A DNA stretch of 64,000 nt from Nostoc sp. CHAB 5834 (GTDB lineage Bacteria; Cyanobacteriota; Cyanobacteriia; Cyanobacteriales; Nostocaceae). The notes under the pieces were generated by a model that was not told where the DNA came from, did not search any database, and saw only the letters and a program-made list of their open reading frames with translations. The translations under genes were made by a program, and so were the position numbers. The stretch lies in NCBI GenBank assembly GCA_020829485.1, contig JAIVFU010000005.1, positions 62,001 through 126,000 of the forward strand, written 5' to 3'. This document shows, one piece after another, positions 26,101 to 35,127 of this stretch (position 1 is the first letter of the stretch; the number at the start of each line of letters is the position of its first letter).

Positions 26101-29100
26101 AAAGTTGACACAGCGCCAGCAATTGATTCGCTTGGAGATGAAGCTTAATCATCTCATCCTCATCATAGTCTTTGCTACACAATCGCTCTGGTTCAACCGT
26201 AGGTTCCAGCAAATTGAGTACCGCTTGATAATAAATACTTTGAATGCGAAGATAGCCATCCTGACGAAATTGCTGGATGACCTTGCGGTGTTCATCCATC
26301 ATTTGTTTGAGGGCAGAAAGTTGCACCCCACTAAAATAAGCGGTGTAGCCGTAGCATAAGAGGCTGAGGGCAACATACTCAAGATCGCCCGTTTCTAGTC
26401 CACTGGCGTAAGCTTGGAGATACCCGGTTAGCGTGTCTTTCGCGGGTTCTTGCCAATGGCGGAGGGAGGTGTTGAATCCAAAAATGGTTTTAGCAACCAC
26501 CTTGGGGGCATCAATGCGCTGTAACAGATTCATCCCTAATTGCCCAAAACGATAGCCCGCATCAATATCTTTCAACATCGCAACCAGCATCAATCCATAC
26601 TGGACATAACCATAGGTTGACTCTGTTGCATTCCCGTATTGCACGGATAAATCGACTTGAACAAAGGTGAGCAATGGTAATAGATTTGGAGCAACTTGAT
26701 AAGCAGGAGACATGATATTGGATATAATAGTCATTGCTGCTTTTTGCTCCGGTGCGGTCATTTCGGGTAACTCTAGCAATGATTCGATCGATCGCTTGCC
26801 CAGAAGTGTTTGGGTGCGCTGAAGCCCTTGCTTGATTTCTACCTCTGTAGGTTGTGGCAGATACACCCCCAGTTGATTTAGCACTTCTTGCGCCAGCTGC
26901 AAAGCTTCTAGATATTGATTTTGGGCAATGTAAGCTTGAATTTTAGCCTGATATGTAGTGACGCGATCAAGCCAGGAATGGGCATGAGTTAGGACGGTTT
27001 CTGCTAACTGTTCCATCCGTTCAAAATCTGTGCTGAGGTAAGCTGCCTCTATTGCGCCTTCATAGAGGGCGAGAGAGAGCTTGTATTCATGTTGCCAGCG
27101 ATCGCCAGGAAGCAGGTCAATGCCCGTCATCAAATAAGCTAGAGCAGCACTGTAAGCCGTTGCTACTCTGGCTTTGCGTCCGGCAGCAAGATTTAACTGG
27201 GCGAGTTCATGGCGTTGAGATGGTTGAGTAATCAGAGATTGCCCGATATTGAGATGATTGACAATATCAAATAATTTTTCGCCCTGATCGTTTAGCGAAG
27301 TTTTCTGCAACAACAATTGTCCAATTTTCAGGTGAGTTGCCTGTTTTTGCTCCTCTGGGATGAGAGAATAGGCGGCTTGTTGGACGCGATCGTGCAAGAA
27401 TTTGTAAACTGTCCTTTGTCCGTTGTCATTTGTCCTTTGCAAATGATCGATGACTAATGAGGAATCTTGATAAAACTTGTAAACCTCGTTGGTTGGAATC
27501 ACCAATCCTTCTTGCAATGCTTTCCACAAGTCTGAGGCGGTTTCTGTCTGCGACTTTTCAGAAACGATCGCTAACGTCGCCAAATCAAACTGATTACCGA
27601 TACAGGCTGCCAGTTTCAAAATATTTTGAGTGATGTTGGGCAACTTCTGAAGCTGTTGTGCCATAAATTCCACCACATCATCGGTGAGAGCAAGCGATGT
27701 CTGACGACAAGCCGCTACGCGTCTACGCACTTGTGTTACATCACACTGCCAAAAACCTGCCTCCCAATCAAAGGTAATCAGCCCATCCTCATGTAGCACT
27801 TTCAAAAACTGAGTCGTGAAAAAGGGATTGCCTTTGGCTTTTTGATAAACTAACTCTGTTAACGGCAATGCTTGTTCCGTTGCACAACTGAGGGAATCAG
27901 CTATTAAATGGTTCACATCTGCTTGATTTAAGGGAAATAGAGTCAGAGTGTTAACGCAAGAAGATTCTTTTTCGATTTCATCTAGCGTCAACATGAGGGG
28001 ATGAGCTGCAAACACCTCGTTATCGCGGTATGCGCCAATAATGAATAGATAACCGCCATTGCTCTGGCACATCAACAGCTTCAGTAAATTGAGCGATGCC
28101 GAATCTGCCCACTGCAAATCATCGAGAAACATCACCAACGGATGCTCTGGTGTGGTGAAGACTTGAATAAACTTTTGAAACAGCAGATTGAAACGGTTCT
28201 GTGCTGCACTGCCGGATAATTCAGGGGACGCAGGCTGTTTGCCGATCATCTGCTCTAGTTCAGGAATCACCTCGATCAAGAGTTGCCCGTTCTCGCCAAC
28301 TGCCGCTAAAATCTTACTCTGCCATTGCTTTAGTTGAGTATCGCTTTCACTAAGCAACTGTCCTATCAAATCACGAAAGGCTTGGACAAAAGCAGATAGA
28401 GGAATATTTCGGTTGAACTGGTCGTATTTCCCTTTGATGAAGTAGCCGTTCCACCGCACAATCGGCTTATGCACTTCATTAACAACTGCGGTTTTGCCAA
28501 TGCCAGAGAAACCTGCCACCAACATCAGTTGGGAGCCACCATTGGCAACATGACCAAATGCTTCCAGTAACGTCTGTACTTCCGATTCGCGTCCGTAGAG
28601 TTTTTCGGGAATGAGAAAGCGATCGCTAATATCTCGCCCTCCCAAATCAAACCAGTTATGTTTGCCTGTTTCTCGCCATTGTTCTAGGCAAGTAACGAGG
28701 TCATGTTTAAGCCCCAGCACACTCTGATAACGGTCTTCGGCGTTCTTCGCCATCAGTTTGCAGATAATTTCATCCAGCATTAAGGGCAAATCGGCGTTGA
28801 AATCGCAGGCGTTGGGTGGAAGTTTCGCAATGTGACAATGCACCAACTCCATTGGTTCCTCGGATTCAAAGGGCAGTTGTCCACTCAGTAGTTCAAAGAA
28901 AGTCACACCTAATGAATAAAAATCGCTGCGGTAGTCAATGCCCCTGTTCATTCGCCCAGTTTGCTCTGGCGACAGATAAGCTAGCGTTCCCTCTAACCCG
29001 TTAGGACTTTGGATCTCTTGGGTTTCTCGTGGTAGAAGCGACGCAATACTAAAATCAATCAGCTTAATTTGTTTGGTGTCAGGGTGAATTAAGATGTTAG

Positions 29101-29515
29101 CTGGCTTAATGTCTTTGTGAATGATGCGCTGTTGATGTAACTGGTGTAGCGTGTCTAGCAGTTGCAGAACAATGGGTAAGAATTGCTCTAAAGTCAGTGT
29201 TTTTCCTTGAGTAAATTGCCGCAAGGAAATGCCACCGAAGTCTTCCATTACCAAAGCATAGCCATTGTAATAGGGTTCTAAGCTGTAGGGTTTAATAATG
29301 CCAGGAATATCTAAATTTTTAGCGATCGCATATTGGTTGCGAAACTGTACTAATTCGCTAAAAGTTGGGTATTCTCGTTTTAAGAGCTTGATGACAACTG
29401 GTAGGCGATCGCATTCTCGTATTGCCCGATACACTTGGGTACGAGAACCTAAATAAAGTTGCTCTATAATTTGGTATGCAGCAATCCTTAAAGTTCCATC
29501 AGATTTTGCGCTCAT
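23183..29515 (-). CDS. Giant Ser/Thr kinase - STAND ATPase - GAF - PAS - histidine kinase fusion
   Basis: 2110 residues. Domains in order: a protein kinase-like domain (1-280; Lys43 in VVIKLL, HKDIKPAN at 133-140, but DFS instead of DFG at 154-156); an AAA/STAND ATPase with Walker A GFSGIGKT at 335-342 and LVMFLDDLQWAD as Walker B; a long helical TPR-like middle (about 750-1330); a GAF domain (about 1390-1540); two PAS domains (about 1560-1800); a coiled-coil; and a histidine kinase with His1858 in VAGVAHEMNNPLGF, N-box VFMNILANAIDAL, DNGKGM and GKGTGLGLAIA. This architecture is common in Nostocales and is thought to integrate several stimuli. No response regulator is adjacent. Cytoplasmic; no membrane segment is seen. 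Confidence 0.93.
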   Translation of the reverse strand: MSAKSDGTLRIAAYQIIEQLYLGSRTQVYRAIRECDRLPVVIKLLKREYPTFSELVQFRNQYAIAKNLDIPGIIKPYSLEPYYNGYALVMEDFGGISLRQFTQGKTLTLEQFLPIVLQLLDTLHQLHQQRIIHKDIKPANILIHPDTKQIKLIDFSIASLLPRETQEIQSPNGLEGTLAYLSPEQTGRMNRGIDYRSDFYSLGVTFFELLSGQLPFESEEPMELVHCHIAKLPPNACDFNADLPLMLDEIICKLMAKNAEDRYQSVLGLKHDLVTCLEQWRETGKHNWFDLGGRDISDRFLIPEKLYGRESEVQTLLEAFGHVANGGSQLMLVAGFSGIGKTAVVNEVHKPIVRWNGYFIKGKYDQFNRNIPLSAFVQAFRDLIGQLLSESDTQLKQWQSKILAAVGENGQLLIEVIPELEQMIGKQPASPELSGSAAQNRFNLLFQKFIQVFTTPEHPLVMFLDDLQWADSASLNLLKLLMCQSNGGYLFIIGAYRDNEVFAAHPLMLTLDEIEKESSCVNTLTLFPLNQADVNHLIADSLSCATEQALPLTELVYQKAKGNPFFTTQFLKVLHEDGLITFDWEAGFWQCDVTQVRRRVAACRQTSLALTDDVVEFMAQQLQKLPNITQNILKLAACIGNQFDLATLAIVSEKSQTETASDLWKALQEGLVIPTNEVYKFYQDSSLVIDHLQRTNDNGQRTVYKFLHDRVQQAAYSLIPEEQKQATHLKIGQLLLQKTSLNDQGEKLFDIVNHLNIGQSLITQPSQRHELAQLNLAAGRKARVATAYSAALAYLMTGIDLLPGDRWQHEYKLSLALYEGAIEAAYLSTDFERMEQLAETVLTHAHSWLDRVTTYQAKIQAYIAQNQYLEALQLAQEVLNQLGVYLPQPTEVEIKQGLQRTQTLLGKRSIESLLELPEMTAPEQKAAMTIISNIMSPAYQVAPNLLPLLTFVQVDLSVQYGNATESTYGYVQYGLMLVAMLKDIDAGYRFGQLGMNLLQRIDAPKVVAKTIFGFNTSLRHWQEPAKDTLTGYLQAYASGLETGDLEYVALSLLCYGYTAYFSGVQLSALKQMMDEHRKVIQQFRQDGYLRIQSIYYQAVLNLLEPTVEPERLCSKDYDEDEMIKLHLQANQLLALCQLYFNKLLLSYLFHHYEQALLNARLTEQYLGAAAGLMHVPLFSFYDALLRLAIYPTASETEQAAILDRVSVHQEKLQEWASYAPSNQAQRWALVAAERFRVLGEKANAIDLYDRAITAAKENGYIHEEALANELAAKFYLDWGKQRIAGEYLIEAYYGYARWGAKAKVADLERRYPQLLAPILEQTRSPLSTHETIFTLGSVTSTSSATSSSSSVSVALDLAAILKAYQTLSGEIELEKLLSALLHIVIENAGADKCVFMLLESDRLLIQALAQLSLRGGQKKAAKVDFYPMLLNPQSVEDSVDVPVGLINTIKRSLQPKVIIDATVHPQLINDPYIQQQQPKSILCCPILHQGKLLGILYLENNLATGAFTSDRIELLKLLCAQAAISLENARLYRNSQNSAQQLTQSLAKLQASETRFQNLANNIPGMVYQFRLAADGSTSTPYVSSGCFDLYGLEPESVMAGTHSLYAMHHPDDEPAIAQAIAYSAQNLTPFEQEWRIILPSGTMKWIQSAARPERQADGAILWDGVVIDITDGKQAEASLAKEREFLNAIIHNITDGIVVCDASGKLTLFNKATREFHGLPVESLPAEEWTEHFDLYQPDGQTPLSTTEIPLFRALQGEIVENAEMVIAPKHGFKRILLVSGQAIIDSSGNKIGAVVVMRDISDVYEELRLRKQSELALQQKSLDLQQALIDLQNAQLQIVQSEKMSALGNLVAGVAHEMNNPLGFIAASLKQAKPTIADIFEHLRLYQKSLPSKSEEILDHTEEIDLNYSLEDLPKMIDSMSMACERLKNISTSLRTFSRADRDYKVPFHIHQGIDSTILILKHRLKANEQRPTIEVVTIYGKLPQIECFPGQLNQVFMNILANAIDALEESNNGHSFEDIQLKGNRIIITTSVEEDWIKIIIADNGKGMTAEVKQKIFEHLFTTKAVGKGTGLGLAIARQIVEETHGGKLSFNSVQGEGTEFIIEIPL

Positions 29516-29744
29516 AAATTTTTACGGGAATTCCTGTGTACTAAAGTTAGAATTCCCTAGACGATATCTTTGATAACAAACGTTACAAAACTTGCGTTGG
29601 ATATTAAGGGCAAGAGGCAGCAGGTAGGAAAGCACTTCATTTTGATGGCTTCCCAAAGTAGTATCTGAACTCCGTCAACCAGTATTTGAACTGCATTTAT
29701 CCGCCTCTGAACTCCGTTAACGAGTATTTGATACTCATGAATTG

Positions 29745-29972
29745 GTAAACCAAAAAGTTTTTCTCCAAAAAGCGATCCCTGCGAGGGCCTACGTCTGCGC
29801 GAATAATTAGCTACGTACAGAATAGTAATACAAATCACTAAATTTATAATTAATGCTTGTAAAGTAATCCTTGTATATACTATGTCTGCTGGTTATTAAT
29901 TACGTAATCACATGTATTAAATATTGCAGCTACTTTAGCGATCATTCTTCGGGCAAAAACTTTTTAGTTTAC
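29745..29972. repeat. Inverted-repeat pair, possible MITE
   Basis: GTAAACCAAAAAGTTTTT (29745-29762) is the reverse complement, with one mismatch, of AAAAACTTTTTAGTTTAC (29955-29972). A further copy, AAAAACTTTTTGGTTTACTG, is at 32409-32428. The 228-base interval has no gene. Confidence 0.4.
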
Positions 29973-30018
29973 TGCTATGAGTTAATGCCGGAAACATCGG
30001 AGACGTTTGTTTATTGAC

Positions 30019-30044
30019 CTTACCATGATCTGGATCATGGTAAG
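30019..30044. repeat. 12-bp palindrome
   Basis: CTTACCATGATC (30019-30030) and GATCATGGTAAG (30033-30044) are exact inverted repeats around TG. No gene is adjacent. It could be an operator or a mobile-element relic. Confidence 0.45.
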
Positions 30045-30776
30045 ACGATTAGCATAAAATTTGACTACCTAAAACTTTTCAAACATTCTCTTAAACAACA
30101 TGTCCTTAAATACGGACTCAATTGACTACGGGGTGTAAGTTCTAGCTTTTGTGCCTGAGAACTTTTTATTGATAATTTCCCAATGACACTTTTTACTTCT
30201 CGCTTGTGCCCTGTGTTTATTCGCGTGACATTTTCGAGAAAAAACTCTAGTTCTGACATTACATATTCATGAATATTACTGCCTACTTCTTCTTCAATCA
30301 ACCCTGACGCTTATTAGTTCTTAGACCAAAGCGTTTTTGTAGAATTTTTTAGCGATTGCACAAGCGTATTCCAGCAAAAACTGGTTTTATTCTTCACTCA
30401 TGAAAGTTATTTGTAGATAGATATCGCTGTGATTATCCCTTCAATATCTCACATTAAATTTATCTTTTTTGGAAGAATAAAAACTGGGTACATTCCAGTT
30501 ATAAAATTGATTGCTTAAAAGTAAAACCCCTGCTATTATCTAATTACAGCAAGCCGTAATTCCGCCTTGCAATTAACCAAAATCCATATCAAGCATTGTA
30601 AAGAAACACAAACTTTTCAAAGTAGCCAGGAGACATAGTTCTTGGAATTAACCAAGTTGAAGAACTTTTATCCTTCAATTATTTATTGACAGGCTGCTAA
30701 AGTCTCTCTGTAAAGTTAATTCTATAAAGAATTTTCATGAAACCTGAAGCTCTACATAAAACAAGACGCGCTGTTA

Positions 30777-30937
30777 GAGGATGTTTGAAAAGTCCTCTTG
30801 TCGGTATCAAAAGTTTTAGATCCCCCTAAATCCCCCTTGAAAAGGGGGACTTTGACTCCGGTTCCCCCCTTTTTAAGGGGGGTTAGGGGGGATCTAAAGT
30901 GCCTAAAGTTACAGAGAAATACTTTTCAAACATCCTC
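30777..30937. mobile_element. 161-bp MITE with 17-bp terminal inverted repeats
   Basis: The left end GAGGATGTTTGAAAAGT (30777-30793) is the exact reverse complement of the right end ACTTTTCAAACATCCTC (30921-30937). TTA is present on both outer sides (30774-30776 and 30938-30940). The centre is a long stem of CCCCCTTAA/TTAAGGGGGG type. It encodes nothing. A similar single end, CTTTTCAAACATTCTCTTA, lies near 30075-30093. Confidence 0.8.
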
Positions 30938-31123
30938 TTAGAGCGGCATTGCTTCTCTAGGAGACGCTAAGCGTAGCTTGCTTCTTTGCCAGAGTACGCT
31001 TATAGCGAGTCCGCGTCGCGCTAGCGTTTCGTGGAGAGCATCTTGCTGCATTCTGACTCCTGAATTCTTCATCTAATACAGATTACATTTTTTTTAATCA
31101 CCAACTCTAAATTGGAGGAGAAA

Positions 31124-32089
31124 ATGTTTAGATTTCGCATTCAAAAAAAGTGGTTAATAATAGCTGTTTTATCCTGTTTTTTTCTAACTACCAGTGCTTT
31201 TGCAATCAGTTTCAGAAATACGAGTACAACTTCTCAAGTTGCACTTAGTCCTAATTTTGATTCTACACTTAGTATTGAATCTAGAAACAATATAAGTAGA
31301 TTCGATTACCTTACAGAAATAGAAAATGCTTTTGACACAATCGAGTCAATCAAACTAGTAACGCTTGAGCAAGCTGAAGAAATTAGTAATGCAACAAAAA
31401 AGTACGCTGACAAGACAAAAGCAGAATTAGATGCTGCTTTGAAAAGTGCTACATTACTGGCTGAAACAGAAGGAAGATCTGGAGAAATTCAATCTCTTTC
31501 TAGGTTTGAAACACTAGAAGAAAGGACTGTCTCACGACTCGAAAATATTCAAACCCGTGCAGCTGATATTGAGAAATTGGTCAAGGAGGGAAGCCTTATA
31601 TTAGACCAATCTTTAATCAAAACCTTATCAACTGACGAACGAGGCGATTTCCTGGGTTCTTTACCCGCAACAGTACAAAATAGATACACTCAAAGTCAGC
31701 CTCAACTTTTCAAAGGTGTAAGTCCAAGCCTAAACCCTGAAAACCTACAAAACCTGCCTGAACTTTTCAAAAATGTAGATCCAACCAAAATACTTCAAAA
31801 CCGACAAAGCTTTTTACCAAAAACAAACACTACAATCACAGCTTTCAACCCTGTAGAAACTTTTAGTAACATAATGTTGCCTCCTGCATACGCAGCAGCA
31901 GCAGCACCGTGTCTAAAATTTGCCCTAGCAAGAGACTGGAAGAACTTAGCTATCTGTGTTGGTAATGCAGGTTCTCAAGCTACAAATATTTATAACCAGT
32001 TTGTTAAGTGCTGGTATGATGCTAGTGGCTGGCTAAAATGGTTCAAACGAGCCTTCTGTGTTGGTAGATTAATAATCAGGATCGCGTAA
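31124..32089 (+). CDS. Secreted coiled-coil orphan protein
   Basis: 321 residues from the ATG at 31124, 5 bases after GGAGGA. The N-terminus MFRFRIQKKWLIIAVLSCFF with TTSAFA is a clear signal peptide. A helical, coiled-coil-like middle (YLTEIENAFDTIESIKLVTL, and LEERTVSRLENIQTRAADIE) is followed by an Asn/Pro/Gln-rich spacer with repeated LFKGVSPSLNP and LFKNVDPTKIL, and an Ala-rich stretch (PPAYAAAAAPC). The C-terminus has four Cys (APCLKF, LAICVG, KCWYD, AFCVGR), suggesting disulfides. I do not recognise a family. It stands alone in a region of repeats. Confidence 0.7.
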   Translation: MFRFRIQKKWLIIAVLSCFFLTTSAFAISFRNTSTTSQVALSPNFDSTLSIESRNNISRFDYLTEIENAFDTIESIKLVTLEQAEEISNATKKYADKTKAELDAALKSATLLAETEGRSGEIQSLSRFETLEERTVSRLENIQTRAADIEKLVKEGSLILDQSLIKTLSTDERGDFLGSLPATVQNRYTQSQPQLFKGVSPSLNPENLQNLPELFKNVDPTKILQNRQSFLPKTNTTITAFNPVETFSNIMLPPAYAAAAAPCLKFALARDWKNLAICVGNAGSQATNIYNQFVKCWYDASGWLKWFKRAFCVGRLIIRIA

Positions 32090-32486
32090 CTTTTTAGTAC
32101 CAAAAACCGCATATCGATTCTCTAAAATTCCCTATGCCTTTATGGTGTGGGGAATTGTCTTTTGTACCTTCACATCAGTACAAAAGCTTTTCGGATAAGA
32201 TCCCCCCGCCTGTGGGGACCCCCTTAAAATTCTTCTTAACCTGTCTTACATAAAGAATTTTAATCTATACTATGTCTGCTGGTTCAAGATTAAGTATTCA
32301 AAAATAGAGGCGCGTTAGCGTAGCGGGGCGAAGCCCAATTTTGCGTCTCTACATATCAAAGGGTATTGTATTATAAAGCACACTTTTTTTTGCGATCGCT
32401 CTTCTCTTAAAAACTTTTTGGTTTACTGATGAATGAGTCTTTGATACTCGCGGACGCATGATTACTCTCCCCCTGTTTCCCTACCT
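32090..32486. other. Repeat-rich intergenic region
   Basis: Gene-free. TATACTATGTCTGCTGGTT at 32266-32284 is identical to 29876-29894, and AAAAACTTTTTGGTTTACTG at 32409-32428 nearly matches 29955-29974, so the secreted-protein gene is bracketed by two shared direct repeats. A GC-rich hairpin-like stretch (TCCCCCCGCCTGTGGGGA) lies near 32200 and may end transcription of that gene. Confidence 0.5.
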
Positions 32487-33221
32487 CTAAAGTAGGGGGT
32501 GTATCCGCAGCAAAGCTGATAAATCCAGAGAGGCGAGGTGTTGATAAGCTTGCTCGATAACTCGCTTGCCCCTGAGAAAACCTGTATTAGCACCGGGACA
32601 AATGTATCTAAGAGTTTCTGGTGTAAAATTTTCTAACAAGAATTGAAGACTCTGAATTTGCCTGGGCCAGTGAAAGGTTTTTGCTGTCCGTAATGGTACT
32701 GGTTCACCGTGCTGGTTAGGGAGTAAATGACGACCAGAAAACAATATACCTCCAAGTTCACTGTAGTAGAAGCAAGATGAACCGGGAGAATGACCTGGTG
32801 TCCAAATCCCTTGGGCTACCGCATCAAGTGTAAATTCCTGCCTAAAGGTAGTTAAAGTTAAGCCTGGTAACAAATAAGCTTCTTGCTCTTGAATCAACAC
32901 CTCGCAGCTAAAAATTTGCTGAAATTCAGCAGTCTTGCCAATTGCGCCTCGATGGGTGAGAAATAACCAACGCACGCCTCCATGCGATCGCAAAAAATCT
33001 TGATTTGTTTGGTCTAGGGCAGGGCAGTCTATGAGGATATTGCCTTCATTTCTTACAATAAGATAAGAGGTTCCCCCTAATGTGTCCCGATTGGGTGGAA
33101 AAGCAAAAATGCTCTCTTGTGCGAAGTCCGATTGCAGAGAACCTCCGCTAGGAACTTCGTTAGGGAAAACAGCCCGTGGTGGCTTAGTTGTATGGCTTGG
33201 CACTTGAGGTAGAGGGCACAT
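32487..33221 (-). CDS. MBL-fold protein with degenerate metal site
   Basis: 244 residues from the ATG at 33221 (a TTG at 33227 is the alternative). The fold is recognised by GGTSYLIVRNEGNILIDCPA, VRWLFLTHRGAIGK, GIWTPGHSPGSSCFYY and ILFSGRHLLPN. In active metallo-beta-lactamase hydrolases the THxHxDH motif follows the first strand; here it reads THRGAIGKT, and the usual GD before the second His is SGRH. So at least three metal ligands are missing. Cyanobacterial members of this subgroup are often degenerate. A binding rather than hydrolytic role is likely. Confidence 0.8.
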   Translation of the reverse strand: MCPLPQVPSHTTKPPRAVFPNEVPSGGSLQSDFAQESIFAFPPNRDTLGGTSYLIVRNEGNILIDCPALDQTNQDFLRSHGGVRWLFLTHRGAIGKTAEFQQIFSCEVLIQEQEAYLLPGLTLTTFRQEFTLDAVAQGIWTPGHSPGSSCFYYSELGGILFSGRHLLPNQHGEPVPLRTAKTFHWPRQIQSLQFLLENFTPETLRYICPGANTGFLRGKRVIEQAYQHLASLDLSALLRIHPLL

Positions 33222-33414
33222 AATCAAAGAACCGAAACTGAGGAGTTGTAGACAATCTGGTGACAGTGGGGAAATTCTAAAGAATTGAAACTTGAGCGTT
33301 AACCGCCACTGTTAACCATTGTGAAAAAAATTGGGATTTGAGGTCTGCCTTGTAGTTAATGCTATGGTGCTGAAGCTACTGGTGAGGTATTTTGTCAAAA
33401 TTACTGAAGATAAC

Positions 33415-34935
33415 ATGGCATTTTGGTTTCTATTTATCCTCCTACTGGGGCTAGCTACTTATCTAATGGTGCAGCACAGCGTGGCTCAGATCACCCGAAC
33501 GCCAGTATGGTTGTTGTGGCTGGTTTTAATGGCACCAGCATTGCTGTTGAGTGGATGGACGCTGGTGTATGGGCCGAAACAAGCTCCACCGCCAACACTG
33601 ATTCTTTGGTCGATATTTGTCTCTACAGTGTTGTACTGGACGTTGTTTCAATGGGGACGTAGATCGCCAAGCGATACACAGGCCCAAACCCAACCCCAAG
33701 CCTCAGAATCACCGCCGACTATCCAGCCTATTGCAGAACCAATAGTGCGTCCCATTGAGGCAACGGAAGAAACTCAACTACGAAATTGTTTTCCTTGGTC
33801 TGTATACTACGTTCAAAATATTGAGTATCGACCACAAGCCGTGATTTGCCGTGGTCAGTTGCGAACTAAGGCTAGCAACGCCTACCAGCAGATTAAGACT
33901 AATATTGAAGCACAATTTGGCGATCGCTTCTTGCTGATCTTTCAAGAAGGTTTAAATGACAAACCTTTCTTTGTGCTGGTTCCTAACACTCAAGCTGCTA
34001 AAGAGAGAAATACACCACGACGCGAACAAGAACGCTTAACTCGACCAGGATTAGCACTTCTACTGCTAGCAGCTACTTTGGTAACTACTACTTTGGTGGG
34101 AGTGGAAATTGCTGGTGTTTCTCTGCCGCCTCTATGGCAAATTGGCTCTTTGTTCAAAGTTCTATCTAACCCAGATGTTCTATTCAAGGGATTGCCCTAT
34201 GCTTTAGGGTTAATGACTATTTTGGGCATTCACGAACTTGGGCATTATTTGACAGCTAAATTTTACAAGATTCGCTCGACGTTGCCTTACTTTATTCCCA
34301 TACCTTTCTTCTTGGGAACTTTTGGTGCATTTATTCAGATGCGTAGTCCCATTCCCAACCGCAAAGCTTTATTTGACATTAGTATCGCTGGGCCAATTGC
34401 AGGCTTTGTGGTGACTGTGCCATTACTAATATGGGGTTTGGCTCATTCTGATGTGGTTTCCATCACTGAAAAAACCCAACTTTTAAATCCTGATGCCCTT
34501 AATCCCAAGTATTCCATTTTAGTAGCGGTACTCTCGAAGTTAGCTTTGGGTAGTCAGTTAACGGCAAAATCAGCCCTTGATTTACATCCAGTTGCAGTAG
34601 CTGGTTTTTTGGGACTAATTGTTACAGCCTTAAATTTAATGCCTGTAGGACAGCTAGATGGAGGCCACATTGTTCATGCGATGTTTGGACAACGAATTGC
34701 GATGGTAATTGGTCAAATTGCTCGCGTGTTATTGCTATTACTGGCTTTAGTAAGAGAAGAATTTTTGGTGTGGGCAATTATCTTATTATTTATGCCATTG
34801 ATTGATGAGCCTGCGCTAAACGATGTCACTGAATTGGATAACCAACGTGACGTTTGGGGATTACTGGCAATGGCATTGCTGATTGTAATTATTTTGCCAC
34901 TACCGCAGGCGATCGCTAACTTTTTGCAAATTTAA
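33415..34935 (+). CDS. Site-2 protease family (M50) membrane metalloprotease
   Basis: 506 residues from the ATG at 33415 (MAFWFLFILLLGLATYL); earlier ATG (33364) and TTG (33331) starts are possible but less typical. After two N-terminal membrane helices and a soluble region (about 90-230), the zinc motif HELGHY sits in ILGIHELGHYLTAKFYKIRS, cut here to its core, and the third ligand Asp is in NLMPVGQLDGGH. Plant EGY-type and cyanobacterial S2P proteases share this layout. Intramembrane cleavage of anti-sigma factors or other membrane proteins is the known role of the family. Confidence 0.9.
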   Translation: MAFWFLFILLLGLATYLMVQHSVAQITRTPVWLLWLVLMAPALLLSGWTLVYGPKQAPPPTLILWSIFVSTVLYWTLFQWGRRSPSDTQAQTQPQASESPPTIQPIAEPIVRPIEATEETQLRNCFPWSVYYVQNIEYRPQAVICRGQLRTKASNAYQQIKTNIEAQFGDRFLLIFQEGLNDKPFFVLVPNTQAAKERNTPRREQERLTRPGLALLLLAATLVTTTLVGVEIAGVSLPPLWQIGSLFKVLSNPDVLFKGLPYALGLMTILGIHELGHYLTAKFYKIRSTLPYFIPIPFFLGTFGAFIQMRSPIPNRKALFDISIAGPIAGFVVTVPLLIWGLAHSDVVSITEKTQLLNPDALNPKYSILVAVLSKLALGSQLTAKSALDLHPVAVAGFLGLIVTALNLMPVGQLDGGHIVHAMFGQRIAMVIGQIARVLLLLLALVREEFLVWAIILLFMPLIDEPALNDVTELDNQRDVWGLLAMALLIVIILPLPQAIANFLQI

Positions 34936-35036
34936 AAAGTTTCAACGCCAAGAGAAATATATCTAAGTTTTTTCCTCACTATGGAATCAACCACAGCTTG
35001 GTATTTTGTTATTTGGACTTTTTCTAATATAAAAAG

Positions 35037-35065
35037 GTGCGTTATGGACATTAGTCCTAACGCAC
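35037..35065. terminator. Hairpin between convergent genes
   Basis: GTGCGTTA (35037-35044) pairs with TAACGCAC (35058-35065), and an inner GGAC/GTCC pair closes on ATTA. It lies between the ends of the S2P gene (34935) and the bilin lyase gene (35128), so it may stop transcription from both sides. Confidence 0.55.
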
Positions 35066-35127
35066 TGAAAAACGCAGTAAAAATTTAGGATGGTGCGTAA
35101 GAGAGCGGCATAACACACCCTACAAAA

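Larger units (their letters stand above)
29516..31123. other. 1.6-kb gene-poor, repeat-rich region
   Basis: It contains short pieces with period-like sequence (AACTCCGTCAACCAGTATTTG, given in shorter form AACTCCGT...AGTATTTGA, repeated at about 29670-29735), an inverted-repeat pair, a 12-bp palindrome, a MITE and a dispersed repeat (about 30950-31050), each listed separately. Two minus-strand frames (29557-29838 and 30065-30301) look like by-products of repeats. No solid gene is visible. Confidence 0.5.

Noticed and set aside
29557..29838. A 93-codon minus-strand frame
   Set aside because: It reads through repetitive AACTCCGT...GTATTTGA segments and a GC-rich dispersed repeat; the product (ILVNGVQRRINAVQILVDGV) is just the repeat translated.
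30065..30301. A 78-codon minus-strand frame
   Set aside because: Its last part is the solo MITE end (RECLKSF) and the rest has no recognisable pattern or ribosome site. It might be a transposase remnant but cannot be supported.
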